Shown piece after piece: positions 26,817 through 38,487 of a DNA stretch of 64,000 nucleotides. Below the pieces are notes generated by a model. That model ran no database searches and had not been told where the DNA came from. It saw nothing but the letters and a program-made list of their open reading frames with translations. The translations under genes and the position numbers were made by a program. The stretch's first letter is position 1. Every line of letters starts with the position of its first letter. Origin of the DNA: Sphingomonas_Q fennica_A (GTDB taxonomy: Bacteria > Pseudomonadota > Alphaproteobacteria > Sphingomonadales > Sphingomonadaceae); contig JAQIJD010000008.1 in assembly GCA_036946415.1 (NCBI GenBank), forward strand, positions 71,201 to 135,200. Direction: 5' to 3'.

Positions 26817-27335
26817 ATGCGGGATCGGCGTGTGTGGACGTGGATGGTCGTTGCAATATTCGTGGTGTTCGATCCCGCCAGCGGCCAGATGTATTCAGAC
26901 GATCCGGCTGGCGAACGTTACGACCAGCCTTCGACGACCGACCGGCCGTCGTCCGTTCTGCATCCCGAGCCGACCGGCGACATGCCGCCGCCGATCGCCG
27001 AGACGATACCATTCGCTTGCAAGGATCGGCCCCGACGGCATCAATCGCTTGTCGGAACGACGACCGACTGGATTACCGATGCCGATTATCCCGAAGCGGC
27101 TGCGGGCGCACAGGGCACGGTCGTCACTGAGGTCATTCCCTCCGCGACCGGCCGCCTGAGTCACTGCACCGTCATCCGATCGAGCGGCCACCCCGCGCTG
27201 GACCGGGCGACCTGTCCGCTCCTCATGCGGCGTGCCCGTCTGACCCAGGCGATTTACGCCGACGGGTGCCGTCCGCCGGCGGCCATCCGAACCCTGCGAC
27301 ATACCTGGCGCCGGCCGCTGTCGTTCCGGCCCTAG
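26817..27335 (+). CDS. exported protein with TonB C-terminal-like domain
   Basis: A 172-residue protein with an N-terminal hydrophobic segment (VWTWMVVAIFVVFDPASG), probably a signal peptide or anchor, a Pro-rich stretch, and a domain like the TonB C-terminus: DADYPEAAAGAQGTVVTEV, SHCTVIRSSGHPALDRA. It is shorter than an energy-transducing TonB and lacks the long Pro/Lys spacer; sphingomonads encode many such TonB-C domain proteins of unknown role. Two Cys pairs (CTV and CPL, FAC and DGC) may form disulfides in the periplasm. The ATG at 26817 is preferred; 26793 is in frame. It is divergent from argJ. Confidence 0.75.
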   Translation: MRDRRVWTWMVVAIFVVFDPASGQMYSDDPAGERYDQPSTTDRPSSVLHPEPTGDMPPPIAETIPFACKDRPRRHQSLVGTTTDWITDADYPEAAAGAQGTVVTEVIPSATGRLSHCTVIRSSGHPALDRATCPLLMRRARLTQAIYADGCRPPAAIRTLRHTWRRPLSFRP

Positions 27336-27378
27336 ACGTGCTGGACGCCCCCGCGCGCCTCCCCTAAAGCCTTCCCCC

Positions 27379-27621
27379 GTGAAGCAGATACTGCTCCTCC
27401 TTTCCGCGATCATGACCGCGCTTTCGGGCGTGGCCGGCAGCGGCCGTGCGCAGGCGCGGGCGGAGGTGGCGGCGGCGGCCGGTGCGGTGGCGGCGGTGGT
27501 GCGGGCGGTGGTTCGCGCCGGGCGGCGGCCGGCGGCGTTGCCGATCGGCTTCGTGCTGCGCCTCGTCGCGCTGGCGATCGGTCCGCGAGTGCCGATCTGG
27601 GCCGGCCGGCGGCGCATCTAG
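27379..27621 (+). CDS. hypothetical short exported protein
   Basis: An 80-residue frame starting at GTG, with a good signal-peptide-like start (KQILLLLSAIMTALSGVAGSGRA) and an Ala/Val/Arg-rich remainder containing a second hydrophobic stretch (LPIGFVLRLVALAIG). I recognise no family. It stands 87 bases upstream of secA on the same strand. SecM-type regulators also lie upstream of secA in enterics, but nothing here (no arrest motif) supports that role. It could be a chance frame in GC-rich DNA. Confidence 0.4.
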   Translation: MKQILLLLSAIMTALSGVAGSGRAQARAEVAAAAGAVAAVVRAVVRAGRRPAALPIGFVLRLVALAIGPRVPIWAGRRRI

Positions 27622-27708
27622 CCGCACGGCCGTTTCCTCCCCACCTGCTCCCCCACGCGCGCGCCGATCGCAGGCTGCGCCGTCCGCTTCGTTTACAGGA
27701 AATCGCTT

Positions 27709-30444
<2,736 letters not shown>

Positions 30445-30460
30445 GGCGGCGTTTCCTAAA

Positions 30461-30565
30461 GCCCCTCCCCTTCAGGGGAGGGGTTGGGGGTGGGGTCTCT
30501 CATCCCCGCTGCCTTGCTGATTGCCGCGAGACCCCACCCCAACCCCTCCCCTCAAGGGGAGGGGC
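30461..30565. repeat. intergenic inverted repeat, family D (second copy)
   Basis: Arms at 30461-30499 and 30528-30565 are almost perfectly complementary (one mismatch, one extra G), and each arm contains its own CCCCTCCCC/GGGGAGGGG hairpin. It fills the gap between the convergent secA and L,D-transpeptidase genes, the same kind of position as its relative at 14087-14192. Confidence 0.85.
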
Positions 30566-30577
30566 TATCCAAACGCC

Positions 30578-31831
30578 TTACCGCGAGGCCATCTGCATCG
30601 CCGGCGGTGACGCGCGATCGAGTGCGGCGAGGAGCTGCGCATCGCGGCCATAGGGATCGCCATAGGTGCGGATCGAGCCGTCCTCGGCGCGGTCGGCGGT
30701 GAAATAGACCAGATAGACCGGCCACTGGCGCGCCATGCGGATCGTGGTCGTGTCGCGCGTCGCCAGCGCCTCGTCGAGGCGGCCGACGCTGGCCTCGTCC
30801 GCCGCCAGCATGTCGGCGGCGAGCTGGTCGACGTTCTTCACGCGGATGCAGCCGTGGCTGAGCGCGCGTTCGGTGCGGGCGAAGGCGGCCTTGGCGGGCG
30901 TGTCGTGCAGGTAGATGGCATGTTCGTTGGGCATGTCGATCTTGATCTGGCCGAGCGCGTTGCGCGGGCCGGGCGCCTGGCGGACGAGATAGCCGGACCC
31001 GTTCGTCTTGAAGACGTAGCCCGGCTTACCGCGATAGAGGTTCGACGATTTGACGATGCTCTGCGGCACGTTCCACCACGGATTGACCACCACCGAACTG
31101 GCGGGCGCGGCGAGCACGGGCGTCGGCGTCTTGGGCGCGCCGACGACGACATCGTAGGTCTTGATCGCATCGCCCCCCTCCATCAGCGAAAGCTGGTAGG
31201 ACGGGACGTTCACATAGACATAGCGATCACCGAAGCTGCGCGGCAGCCAGCGCCACCGCTCCATGTTCGCGCGCAGCGTATCGAGCGTGGCCGCATCGCC
31301 CGCCGGCGTCTCGCGATAGGCGGCACGCAACGCAGCGTAGCGCGCGTCCTGCGGCAGCAGCGAGCGCAGCCACGACCGCACTTCGCCGCGATCGACCGCG
31401 ACGGCGAGGCGCGCCGGCAGGTCCGCGGTTTCGTAGGGCGAGCGTTCGATATGCCAGTCGAACGCGCTGCGATCGGTGATGCGGCCCTGCGCATAATCGC
31501 GGGCCAGCGCCAGCGCGGCGGCATCGGCCGCGGCGTCGAGCGCGGGGCCGCGGCCCCCGGCGATGGCGGCGTCCAGTGCCTCGGCGCCGTAATCGGCCGG
31601 ACGCAGCCCTTCGTCGGCCGAAGCGGCGAGCTCGCGGCGGAGCGCCTTCGCCTGATCGAGCGACCAACGCTCCGCCGCGGGGGTGGCGACGGTCGCCCGA
31701 TTCGCCCATTCGGCGGAGGGGGCGGCGGTGGCGCTGGGGGCGGCCGCGGCGATCAGCGCGGTCGAGCCGATCGCGATGGCCGCGATCGACGACAGGCGGG
31801 CGGTGAGGGCGTAGCGGCGGGGGATAGGCAT
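30578..31831 (-). CDS. L,D-transpeptidase (YkuD family, YcbB-like)
   Basis: A 417-residue periplasmic enzyme that makes 3-3 peptidoglycan cross-links or attaches proteins to the wall. Start at ATG 31831 gives a signal peptide or anchor (LSSIAAIAIGSTALIAAAAPSATA). A scaffold domain of the YcbB type (ALRRELAASADEGLRPADY, PAGDAATLDTLRANMERWRWLPR) precedes the catalytic domain, with NVPSYQLSLMEG and the active-site SHGCIRVKN (nucleophilic Cys). No LysM or clear peptidoglycan-binding repeat is seen. It is divergent from the purine permease gene. Confidence 0.93.
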   Translation of the reverse strand: MPIPRRYALTARLSSIAAIAIGSTALIAAAAPSATAAPSAEWANRATVATPAAERWSLDQAKALRRELAASADEGLRPADYGAEALDAAIAGGRGPALDAAADAAALALARDYAQGRITDRSAFDWHIERSPYETADLPARLAVAVDRGEVRSWLRSLLPQDARYAALRAAYRETPAGDAATLDTLRANMERWRWLPRSFGDRYVYVNVPSYQLSLMEGGDAIKTYDVVVGAPKTPTPVLAAPASSVVVNPWWNVPQSIVKSSNLYRGKPGYVFKTNGSGYLVRQAPGPRNALGQIKIDMPNEHAIYLHDTPAKAAFARTERALSHGCIRVKNVDQLAADMLAADEASVGRLDEALATRDTTTIRMARQWPVYLVYFTADRAEDGSIRTYGDPYGRDAQLLAALDRASPPAMQMASR

Positions 31832-32087
31832 CGAGAAAGGCTCCCTTTTCCCATCCGGATCGATCGGCTTCGGAAGACAGAGGTCTCCCGCGGCGGGCCG
31901 ACCATCGCCAGCGCCACCGACCGGCCGGGCCGGATGGTCATCACGTCGTCTATGCCGTTCAGAACCACCGCACTGCCTAACGGTTGCAAACCGGCGCCCA
32001 GAAAGTTGTCGGGCTGTCAACTGCGTGAACGAGATTATTTTGGAACCGTGATGTTGTGCGGTGCAGCGATGCGGCTAGGGTGGCGGC

Positions 32088-33425
32088 ATGACGGGGGACA
32101 ACAGCATCGCCATCGCGCTGGAACGGCGCTTCAGCCTCAGCGAACGCGGTACCAGCGTGCGGACGGAGGTGGCGGCCGGCGCCACCACCTTCCTGACGAT
32201 GGCCTATATCGTGCTCGTCAACCCGGCGATCCTGGGGCAGGCGGGAATGCCTGTCGCCGCCGTCGCCGCCGCGACCTGCCTGGCCGCCGCCTTCGCCTCG
32301 ATCGCGATGGGCCTCGTCGCCAACGTGCCGCTGGCGCTGGCGCCGGGCATGGGCCTCAACGCCTATTTCTCGTTCGTCGTGGTGCAGGGGATGGGCGTGC
32401 CGTGGCCGGCGGCGCTGGCCTGCGTCTTCCTGTCCGGCGTCGCCTTCCTGCTGCTGACGCTGGCCGGCATCCGCCAGCTGATCGTCGCCGCCATCCCGCC
32501 GCATCTGCTGGCGGCGGTGGCGGGCGGGATCGGCCTGTTCATCGCCTTCGTCGGGCTGCGCAACGCCGGGATCGTCGTCAACAGCCCGGCGACCGGCGTG
32601 ACGCTGGGCAATCTGCGCGATCCGGCGCCCGCGCTCGCCATCTTCGGGCTGCTGCTGGTGGCGGCGCTCTCCGCCCGGCGCGTCAGGGGTGCGATCCTGA
32701 TCGGCATCGTCGTCACCGCGGCGCTCGGCTGGGCGATCGGCCTCGGCCGGATGCCGACCGCGCCCTACAGTCTCGCCGCGATCGGCGAGACGGCGTTCGC
32801 GCTCGATTTCGGGGCGGTGTTCAGCGGGCGGGCGGGGATCGGCCTGCTCGAAGTGCTGTTCGTGTTCCTGTTCGTCGATCTGTTCGACAATCTCGGCACG
32901 CTCGTCGCCGTCACCCGTGCCTCGGGGCTGGTCGATGCCGAGGGGCGCATCCCGCGGCTGAAGCGGATCCTGATGACCGATGCGGTGGCGACGATGGCGG
33001 GGGCGCTGGCCGGCACCAGCACCGTCACCTCCTATGTCGAGAGTGCGGCCGGCGTGCAGGCGGGCGGGCGCACCGGGTTGACGGCGGTGGTGACGGGGCT
33101 GCTGTTCCTCGTGACGATGCTTGCCGCGCCTTATGCCGAACTGGTGCCGACAGCGGCGACCGCGCCGGCGCTAATCCTGGTCGGCGCGCTGATGATGGCG
33201 CCGCTGGCGGCGGTGGCGTGGGACGACGCCGCCGTCGCCATCCCCGCCTTCCTGACGCTGGCGATGATCCCCTTCACCTTCTCCATCGCCAACGGCCTCG
33301 CCTTCGGCATCACCGCGCATGCGGCGCTGACGATCGCGACGGGCAAGGCGCGGGCGCGCGACTGGCTGCTGTTCGTGCTGGCGGGGCTGTTCGTGCTGCG
33401 CTTCCTGTTCCTCGCCGCCGGCTGA
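32088..33425 (+). CDS. AzgA-type purine permease (NCS2 family)
   Basis: A 445-residue inner-membrane transporter with about 12-14 helices, of the COG2252 AzgA/PurP branch, which imports adenine, guanine and hypoxanthine with protons. Hallmarks: TTFLTMAYIVLVNP in helix 1, PGMGLNAYFSF, and FLFVDLFDNLGTLVAV with the conserved acidic residues of helix 8, then GTSTVTSYVESAAGV in helix 10. The next gene begins four bases after its stop, heading a four-gene purine salvage unit; the 256-base divergent region upstream must contain its promoter, but I could not fix one. Confidence 0.92.
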   Translation: MTGDNSIAIALERRFSLSERGTSVRTEVAAGATTFLTMAYIVLVNPAILGQAGMPVAAVAAATCLAAAFASIAMGLVANVPLALAPGMGLNAYFSFVVVQGMGVPWPAALACVFLSGVAFLLLTLAGIRQLIVAAIPPHLLAAVAGGIGLFIAFVGLRNAGIVVNSPATGVTLGNLRDPAPALAIFGLLLVAALSARRVRGAILIGIVVTAALGWAIGLGRMPTAPYSLAAIGETAFALDFGAVFSGRAGIGLLEVLFVFLFVDLFDNLGTLVAVTRASGLVDAEGRIPRLKRILMTDAVATMAGALAGTSTVTSYVESAAGVQAGGRTGLTAVVTGLLFLVTMLAAPYAELVPTAATAPALILVGALMMAPLAAVAWDDAAVAIPAFLTLAMIPFTFSIANGLAFGITAHAALTIATGKARARDWLLFVLAGLFVLRFLFLAAG

Positions 33426-33429
33426 GGCG

Positions 33430-34728
33430 ATGGCGCTCCACGCCTTCCACGGCGAGATGCTGACGCTGACCGACGACCCCGCCGTCGGCGGGGCGGGGGC
33501 GGTGCGGCATCTGCCCTCCGGCCTGATGCTGGTCGAGGACGGCGCGATCGTCGACATCGGCCCGCGCGCCGCACTCGGCTGGAAATATGATGGCGTGCCG
33601 ACCACCGAACTGCCGGGGCTGATCGTGCCGGGCTTCGTCGACGCGCACGTCCATTATCCGCAGGTGGAGCGGATCGCGGCGCATGGCGCGCAACTGCTCG
33701 ACTGGCTCGACCGGCACATCTACCCCGCCGAACAGGCGTTCGCCGATCCCGCGCATGCCGCGGACGTGGCCGATTTCTTCCTCGGCCAGTTGCTGGCGCA
33801 CGGGACGACCGCGGCGCTGGTGTTCGCGACGGTGCATCCGCAATCGGTCGATGCGCTGTTCGAGGCGGCCCTTACGCGCGACATGCGCATCATATCGGGC
33901 AAGGTGCTGATGGATCGCGCCGCCCCTGCGGGCCTGACCGATACGGTGGAGACGGGGCGGGCGGAGAGCGAGGCGCTGATCGCGCGGTGGCGGGGGCGCG
34001 GGCGGCTGGGCTATGCGGTGACGCCGCGCTTCGCGCTGACCTCGACACCGGCGCAGCTCGACAGTGCCGGCGCGATGCTGGCGGCGCATCCCGACGTATT
34101 GCTCCACACCCATCTGGCCGAGAATGCCGGCGAGGTGGCGGCGGTGGCCAACGCCTTTCCCGACGCCGCCGACTATCTCGACGTCTACGATCGCGCCGGG
34201 CTGGTCGGCCCGCGCTCCGTCTTTGCGCATGGCGTGCAGCTTGCCGCGCCGGCGCTGCGGCGGATGGCGGCGGCGGGCGCGGGGATCGCGCATTGCCCGA
34301 CCTCCAATCTCTTTCTCGGATCCGGGCTGTTCGATCTGGCGCAGGCCGAAGCATGCGGGGTTCGCATCGGGCTGGGGACGGACGTGGGGGCGGGGACCAG
34401 CCTGTCGCTGCTGGCGACGGCGGGCGCCGCCTATCAGGTCGCGCAACTGCGGGGGGCGAACCTCGATCCGTTCCGCGCGCTCTATCTCGCCACGCTGGGC
34501 GGCGCGCGGCTGCTGGGGCTGGGCGACCGGATCGGCGCGCTGGCGCCGGGCTACGAGGCGGATTTCGTCGTGCTCGATCCTTATGCTACCCCCTTGCTGG
34601 CGCGGCGGATGCGGGGCACGGCGTCGATCGCCGACCGGCTGTTCGCGCTCATGATCCTGGGCGACGATCGCGCCGTCCGCACCACCTACCTCCGGGGCGT
34701 GCGCGCCCATGACCGGGACCAGCCATGA
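33430..34728 (+). CDS. guaD: guanine deaminase
   Basis: A 432-residue amidohydrolase-fold zinc enzyme converting guanine to xanthine and ammonia. Characteristic: GFVDAHVHYPQ (HxH metal ligands followed by the guanine-deaminase-type YPQ), ALVFATVHPQS, HTHLAEN and GTDVGAGTS with the metal-binding Asp. Length fits (human guanine deaminase 454). The position between a purine permease and a purine deaminase supports the specificity. It overlaps the next gene by four bases (ATGA). Confidence 0.95.
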   Translation: MALHAFHGEMLTLTDDPAVGGAGAVRHLPSGLMLVEDGAIVDIGPRAALGWKYDGVPTTELPGLIVPGFVDAHVHYPQVERIAAHGAQLLDWLDRHIYPAEQAFADPAHAADVADFFLGQLLAHGTTAALVFATVHPQSVDALFEAALTRDMRIISGKVLMDRAAPAGLTDTVETGRAESEALIARWRGRGRLGYAVTPRFALTSTPAQLDSAGAMLAAHPDVLLHTHLAENAGEVAAVANAFPDAADYLDVYDRAGLVGPRSVFAHGVQLAAPALRRMAAAGAGIAHCPTSNLFLGSGLFDLAQAEACGVRIGLGTDVGAGTSLSLLATAGAAYQVAQLRGANLDPFRALYLATLGGARLLGLGDRIGALAPGYEADFVVLDPYATPLLARRMRGTASIADRLFALMILGDDRAVRTTYLRGVRAHDRDQP

Positions 34729-35741
34729 CCGACCTCGACACTTTCGTGAGCGGCCTGCCCAAGGCCGAACTCCATCTCCACATCGAAGGCAGCCTGGAAC
34801 CGGAGCTGATGTTCGCTTTGGCCGAGCGCAACGGCATCGCGCTGCCCTACGACAGCGTCGAGGCGCTGCGCGCGGCCTATGATTTCAGCAACTTGCAGGA
34901 CTTTCTGGATATCTATTATCAGGGGGCGGACGTGCTGCGCACCCGGGCCGACTTCCGCGATCTGGCGACCGCTTACTTCGATCGCGCCGCCGCCGATCAG
35001 GTCCGCCATGCCGAGATATTCTTCGATCCGCAGACGCATACCGCGCGCGGCGTGCCCTTCGCCGACGTAATCGAGGGGCTGCTGGAAGGGATGCGCGCGG
35101 CGGAGGCGAAGCATGGCCTGACATCGTCCCTCATCCTCTGCTTCCTGCGCCATCTGAGCGAGGAGGAGGCCTTCGCCACGCTGAAGGAGGCGGAGCCGTG
35201 GGCGGATCGCCTCGCCGGCGTCGGCCTCGATTCGTCCGAGGTCGGCCATCCGCCCGCCAAGTTCGAGCGGGTGTTCGGCGCCGCCGCGCTGCTCGGGCTG
35301 CGCCGCGTCGCGCATGCCGGGGAGGAGGGGCCGCCCGAATATGTCCACGAGGCGCTCGACCTGCTGCTGGTCGACCGGCTGGACCATGGCAATCGCGCGC
35401 TGGAAGACCCGCTGCTCGTCGCCCGGCTGGCGCGCGAGGGGATGACGCTGACGGTCTGCCCGCTTTCCAACCTGAAACTGTGCGTGGTGGACGACATGCA
35501 TGCCCATCCGATCCCCGAGATGCTGGCCAAGGGGCTGCGCGCGACGATCAATTCGGACGATCCGGCATATTTCGGCGGCTATGTGAACGACAATTTCCGC
35601 GCGCTGATCGCCACCGAGCGGCTGACCCGCGCCGATTACGTCACGCTGGCGCGCAACAGCTTCCTCGGCTCCTTCCTGTCCGACGAAGCGGTGGCGGCGC
35701 ATCTCGCCGCGCTCGACGCCTATGTGGCGGAGGCGGCGTGA
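34725..35741 (+). CDS. adenosine/adenine deaminase
   Basis: A 338-residue zinc deaminase of the adenosine deaminase superfamily: ELHLHIEGSLEPE (HxH), HAGEEG (catalytic Glu nearby), LDHGNRALEDP and NSDDPAYFGGY (metal Asp pair). The CPLSNLKLCVVDDMHAHP stretch and the IEGSLEPE form are those of the adenine aminohydrolase branch rather than classical adenosine deaminase, so adenine to hypoxanthine is my preferred reaction; that is inference from motifs and from the neighbouring base-salvage genes. It overlaps the phosphoribosyltransferase start by one base (TGATG). Confidence 0.9.
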   Translation: MTDLDTFVSGLPKAELHLHIEGSLEPELMFALAERNGIALPYDSVEALRAAYDFSNLQDFLDIYYQGADVLRTRADFRDLATAYFDRAAADQVRHAEIFFDPQTHTARGVPFADVIEGLLEGMRAAEAKHGLTSSLILCFLRHLSEEEAFATLKEAEPWADRLAGVGLDSSEVGHPPAKFERVFGAAALLGLRRVAHAGEEGPPEYVHEALDLLLVDRLDHGNRALEDPLLVARLAREGMTLTVCPLSNLKLCVVDDMHAHPIPEMLAKGLRATINSDDPAYFGGYVNDNFRALIATERLTRADYVTLARNSFLGSFLSDEAVAAHLAALDAYVAEAA

Positions 35742-36259
35742 TGGAGACGCCCGAGCTTGCTTACATCCCGTACGAGGATTTCGTCGACGACGTGAAGGCG
35801 CTGGGCCTCGCCATCGGCACGGACGGGTGGACGCCCGATTTCGTGGTCGGCATCGGCCGCGGCGGGCTGGTGCCGGGGGCCTATCTCTCCCATCGCATCG
35901 GCATCGCCCTGCTGTCGGTCGATCACAGCTCCAGGGTGCATGATTTCGCGGATGAACTGCTTGCCAAGCTGGCGGCGCAGACCGCGGCGGGCACGCGCAT
36001 CCTGTTCGTCGACGACATCAACGACAGCGGCTCGACCATCCTCTACCTGCGCGCCGCGATCGAGCGGGGCGGGGCGCCGGCCAATGCGCGGGTGGGCGTG
36101 CTGATCGACAATATCCGCTCGGCGGCGCGCGTCGACTATCGCTCGCGCGAGATCGACCGCGATACCGACAAGCGCTGGTTCGTCTTCCCGTGGGAGGCGA
36201 TGTCCGACGAGGCGACGCTGGCGGCGGCGGCCGAGGAAGTGCCCGAACGGCTCGCCTGA
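35741..36259 (+). CDS. purine phosphoribosyltransferase
   Basis: A 172-residue type I phosphoribosyltransferase that joins a purine base to PRPP. The PRPP loop is ILFVDDINDSGST, and an earlier VVGIGRGGLVPG loop binds pyrophosphate. The final gene of the permease-deaminase-deaminase unit, it would convert xanthine or hypoxanthine, the products of the two upstream enzymes, to XMP or IMP; sequence places it near xanthine-guanine/hypoxanthine PRTases, but the exact base preference is inference. Starts within the stop of the previous gene. Confidence 0.88.
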   Translation: METPELAYIPYEDFVDDVKALGLAIGTDGWTPDFVVGIGRGGLVPGAYLSHRIGIALLSVDHSSRVHDFADELLAKLAAQTAAGTRILFVDDINDSGSTILYLRAAIERGGAPANARVGVLIDNIRSAARVDYRSREIDRDTDKRWFVFPWEAMSDEATLAAAAEEVPERLA

Positions 36260-36322
36260 AAGCTTGCAGACCATACCGGTAGGATGCTACATACCTCGTC
36301 ATAAACAAGGCGGGGACTGCGG

Positions 36323-37384
36323 TTGGCACAGCTTGGCGGCATAGATTGCGACATCCACCCGACGGTGAACGGCACCGCCGATCTGGTGCCCTATCTGGAG
36401 GGCTATTGGCGCGAGATGGTGCCGATGCGCACCATGCACATGCTCGATCTGATGAGCTATCCGCCGCACAGCCCCTTGAGCGCGCGCGACGAGTGGCGCT
36501 CGGCCAACGGCCGCGGCGGGGTGGAGTTCGAGAAGGTGCAGCGCGAGGCGCTGGACGGCTTCGGCAGCCGGGCGGCGATCTGCAACGTCCTCTACGGCGG
36601 CCCCGCGCTCTATAGCGACGACATGGCGGCGGCGATCTGCCGCGCCACCAATGATTGGCTGGCGGACAAGTGGCTGTCGCGCGATCCGCGGCTGCGCGGA
36701 TCGATCGTGGTCCCGGTCGAGGCGCCCGAGATGGCGGTGGCGGAGATCGAGCGGCTCGCCGCCGACAAGCGCTTCGTGCAGGTGATGGTGCTGTGCATGG
36801 GCGAGATGCCGCTCGGCCGGAAGCATTACTGGCCGATCTGGGCGGCGTGCGAGAAGCATGGCCTGCCGGTCGGCATCCACGCCGGCAGCAGCTATCGCCA
36901 TCCGCCGAGTTCGATCGGCTACGGATCCTTCATGCTGGAGGATTATGTCGCCCAGTCGCAGACCTTCGGCGCCCAGGTGGCGAGCATGGTCATCGAGGGC
37001 GTGTTCGAGAAATATCCGGCCTTGAAGGTGGTGCTGATCGAAAGCGGCTTCACCTGGCTGCCGAGCTTCCTGTGGCGGCTGGACAAGACCTGGCGGGGTC
37101 TCCGCGCCGAAGTGCCGTGGATCACGCGCCCGCCCTTCCAGATCGTGCGCGACCATATCCGCATGACGCTGCAACCGGTCGACGTGCCCGACGGACAGAA
37201 GCTGGAACGGATCGTCGATCAGCTCGGTTCGGACGATATGCTGCTGTTTTCCACCGACTATCCGCACAAGCAGTTCGAAGGCGACGAGGCCATGCCCGCC
37301 GCCATGCCGGAAAGCCTGCGTGCCAGGATCCTGTGGGACAATCCGCTGGCCACCTACACCCGTCTTCAGGAGGACGAGCTATGA
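36323..37384 (+). CDS. amidohydrolase-2 family metal-dependent hydrolase, copy 1
   Basis: A 353-residue TIM-barrel hydrolase of the ACMSD/amidohydrolase-2 family (Zn-dependent decarboxylases and hydrolases acting on aromatic-derived acids). The N-terminal metal motif is CDIHP (residues 9-13), later VGIHAGSS, LIESGFTWLP and STDYPHKQF supply the remaining His and Asp. It starts with TTG 36323, the only start ahead of the metal motif, with AAGGCGGGG upstream. The next paralogue begins by ATGA overlap, and a Rieske gene follows, so the three act together. Substrate unknown. Confidence 0.85.
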   Translation: MAQLGGIDCDIHPTVNGTADLVPYLEGYWREMVPMRTMHMLDLMSYPPHSPLSARDEWRSANGRGGVEFEKVQREALDGFGSRAAICNVLYGGPALYSDDMAAAICRATNDWLADKWLSRDPRLRGSIVVPVEAPEMAVAEIERLAADKRFVQVMVLCMGEMPLGRKHYWPIWAACEKHGLPVGIHAGSSYRHPPSSIGYGSFMLEDYVAQSQTFGAQVASMVIEGVFEKYPALKVVLIESGFTWLPSFLWRLDKTWRGLRAEVPWITRPPFQIVRDHIRMTLQPVDVPDGQKLERIVDQLGSDDMLLFSTDYPHKQFEGDEAMPAAMPESLRARILWDNPLATYTRLQEDEL

Positions 37385-38484
37385 CCGTCGAAGTGCTGGA
37401 CCGCGAGACGCAGGCGTCCGTTTCGGCGGGCGTGATCGATTGCGACATCCATCCCGCGCCCAAGGGGCCGATGGGGGTGCTGCCGTTCCTGCCGGAGAAG
37501 TGGCAGGAGCATGCCCGCCGCTTCGGCAACAATTACCGCCAGCCCTTCACCGGCGGCATGCCCTATCCGCGCTTCGGCGACGGCAACCGCATGGATGCGC
37601 GTCTGCCCGACGGCAGCTACGGCGGCACCGATCTGGCGTTCATGCAGCGCCAGCATCTCGACGCCAACGACATCGTCTACGGCATCCTCCAGCCGCTCGC
37701 CCCCAATGCGCAGAGCCAGCGCCATCTGGATTATGCCGCGGCACTGGCCGGCGCGGTCAACGACTGGCAGCGCGAGGCGTGGTGCGTGCCCGACAACCGT
37801 CTGAAGGCATCGCTGGTGGTGCCGCAGGAAGACCCGGAGGCGAGCGCGCGCGAGATCGGGAAACGCGCCGGCGACCGCCATTTCGTGCAGGTGGCGATGG
37901 CCCCGCGCGGGATCGAGCCGCTGGGCCGCCGCCGCTACTGGCCGATCTACGAGGCGGCGGTGGCGGCGGGGCTGCCGATCGGCCTCCACGTCGGCGGCTT
38001 CGCCGGCGCGCCGCCGTCCGGCAGCGGCTGGGTGTCCTATTATCTGGAGGATCACCACTCCAACACCGAATCGATGCAGGCGCTGGTGACGAGCCTGGTG
38101 CTGGAAGGCACGTTCGATCGCTTCCCGGATCTCAAGATCGTGCTGATCGAGGGCGGCTTCGTGTGGCTGCCGGCGCTGACCTGGCGGCTGGACAAGCATT
38201 TCGAGACGATGCGCGGCGAGGTGAGCCATCTGAAGCGCCGCCCCTCGGACTATATCAAGGATCATTTCTGGTTCACGACGCAGCCGATCGACGAGCCGCA
38301 AAAACCGCTCCACATGCGCGAGACGATCGACTGGATCGGCTGGGACAAGATCCTGTTCTCCACCGACTATCCGCATTGGGACTATGACGACCCCAAGACG
38401 GCGCTGGCACGGATCAAGATGAACGCGGCCGAGAAGCGGATGATCTTCCGCGACAATGCTGCCCGCCTCTACGGGCTGGACTGA
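37381..38484 (+). CDS. amidohydrolase-2 family metal-dependent hydrolase, copy 2
   Basis: A 367-residue paralogue of the previous gene, with the same layout: CDIHP metal motif near residue 21, IGLHVGGF, LIEGGFVWLP and FSTDYPHWDYDD with the metal-binding His/Asp. It has insertions relative to copy 1 early in the barrel (NYRQPFTGGMPYPRFG), so the two may make a heteromer or act on consecutive substrates. Family members include decarboxylases of aromatic-ring cleavage products. It overlaps copy 1 (ATGA) and precedes the Rieske gene by three bases. Confidence 0.85.
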   Translation: MTVEVLDRETQASVSAGVIDCDIHPAPKGPMGVLPFLPEKWQEHARRFGNNYRQPFTGGMPYPRFGDGNRMDARLPDGSYGGTDLAFMQRQHLDANDIVYGILQPLAPNAQSQRHLDYAAALAGAVNDWQREAWCVPDNRLKASLVVPQEDPEASAREIGKRAGDRHFVQVAMAPRGIEPLGRRRYWPIYEAAVAAGLPIGLHVGGFAGAPPSGSGWVSYYLEDHHSNTESMQALVTSLVLEGTFDRFPDLKIVLIEGGFVWLPALTWRLDKHFETMRGEVSHLKRRPSDYIKDHFWFTTQPIDEPQKPLHMRETIDWIGWDKILFSTDYPHWDYDDPKTALARIKMNAAEKRMIFRDNAARLYGLD

Positions 38485-38487
38485 GCG

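Noticed and set aside
27379..27621. SecM-like secretion monitor upstream of secA
   Set aside because: It has a signal-peptide-like start but no recognisable translation-arrest sequence, and it is not near the secA start.
36275..36290. TACCGGTA palindrome ahead of the first amidohydrolase
   Set aside because: An 8-base palindrome is expected by chance in this composition and no regulator gene is adjacent.
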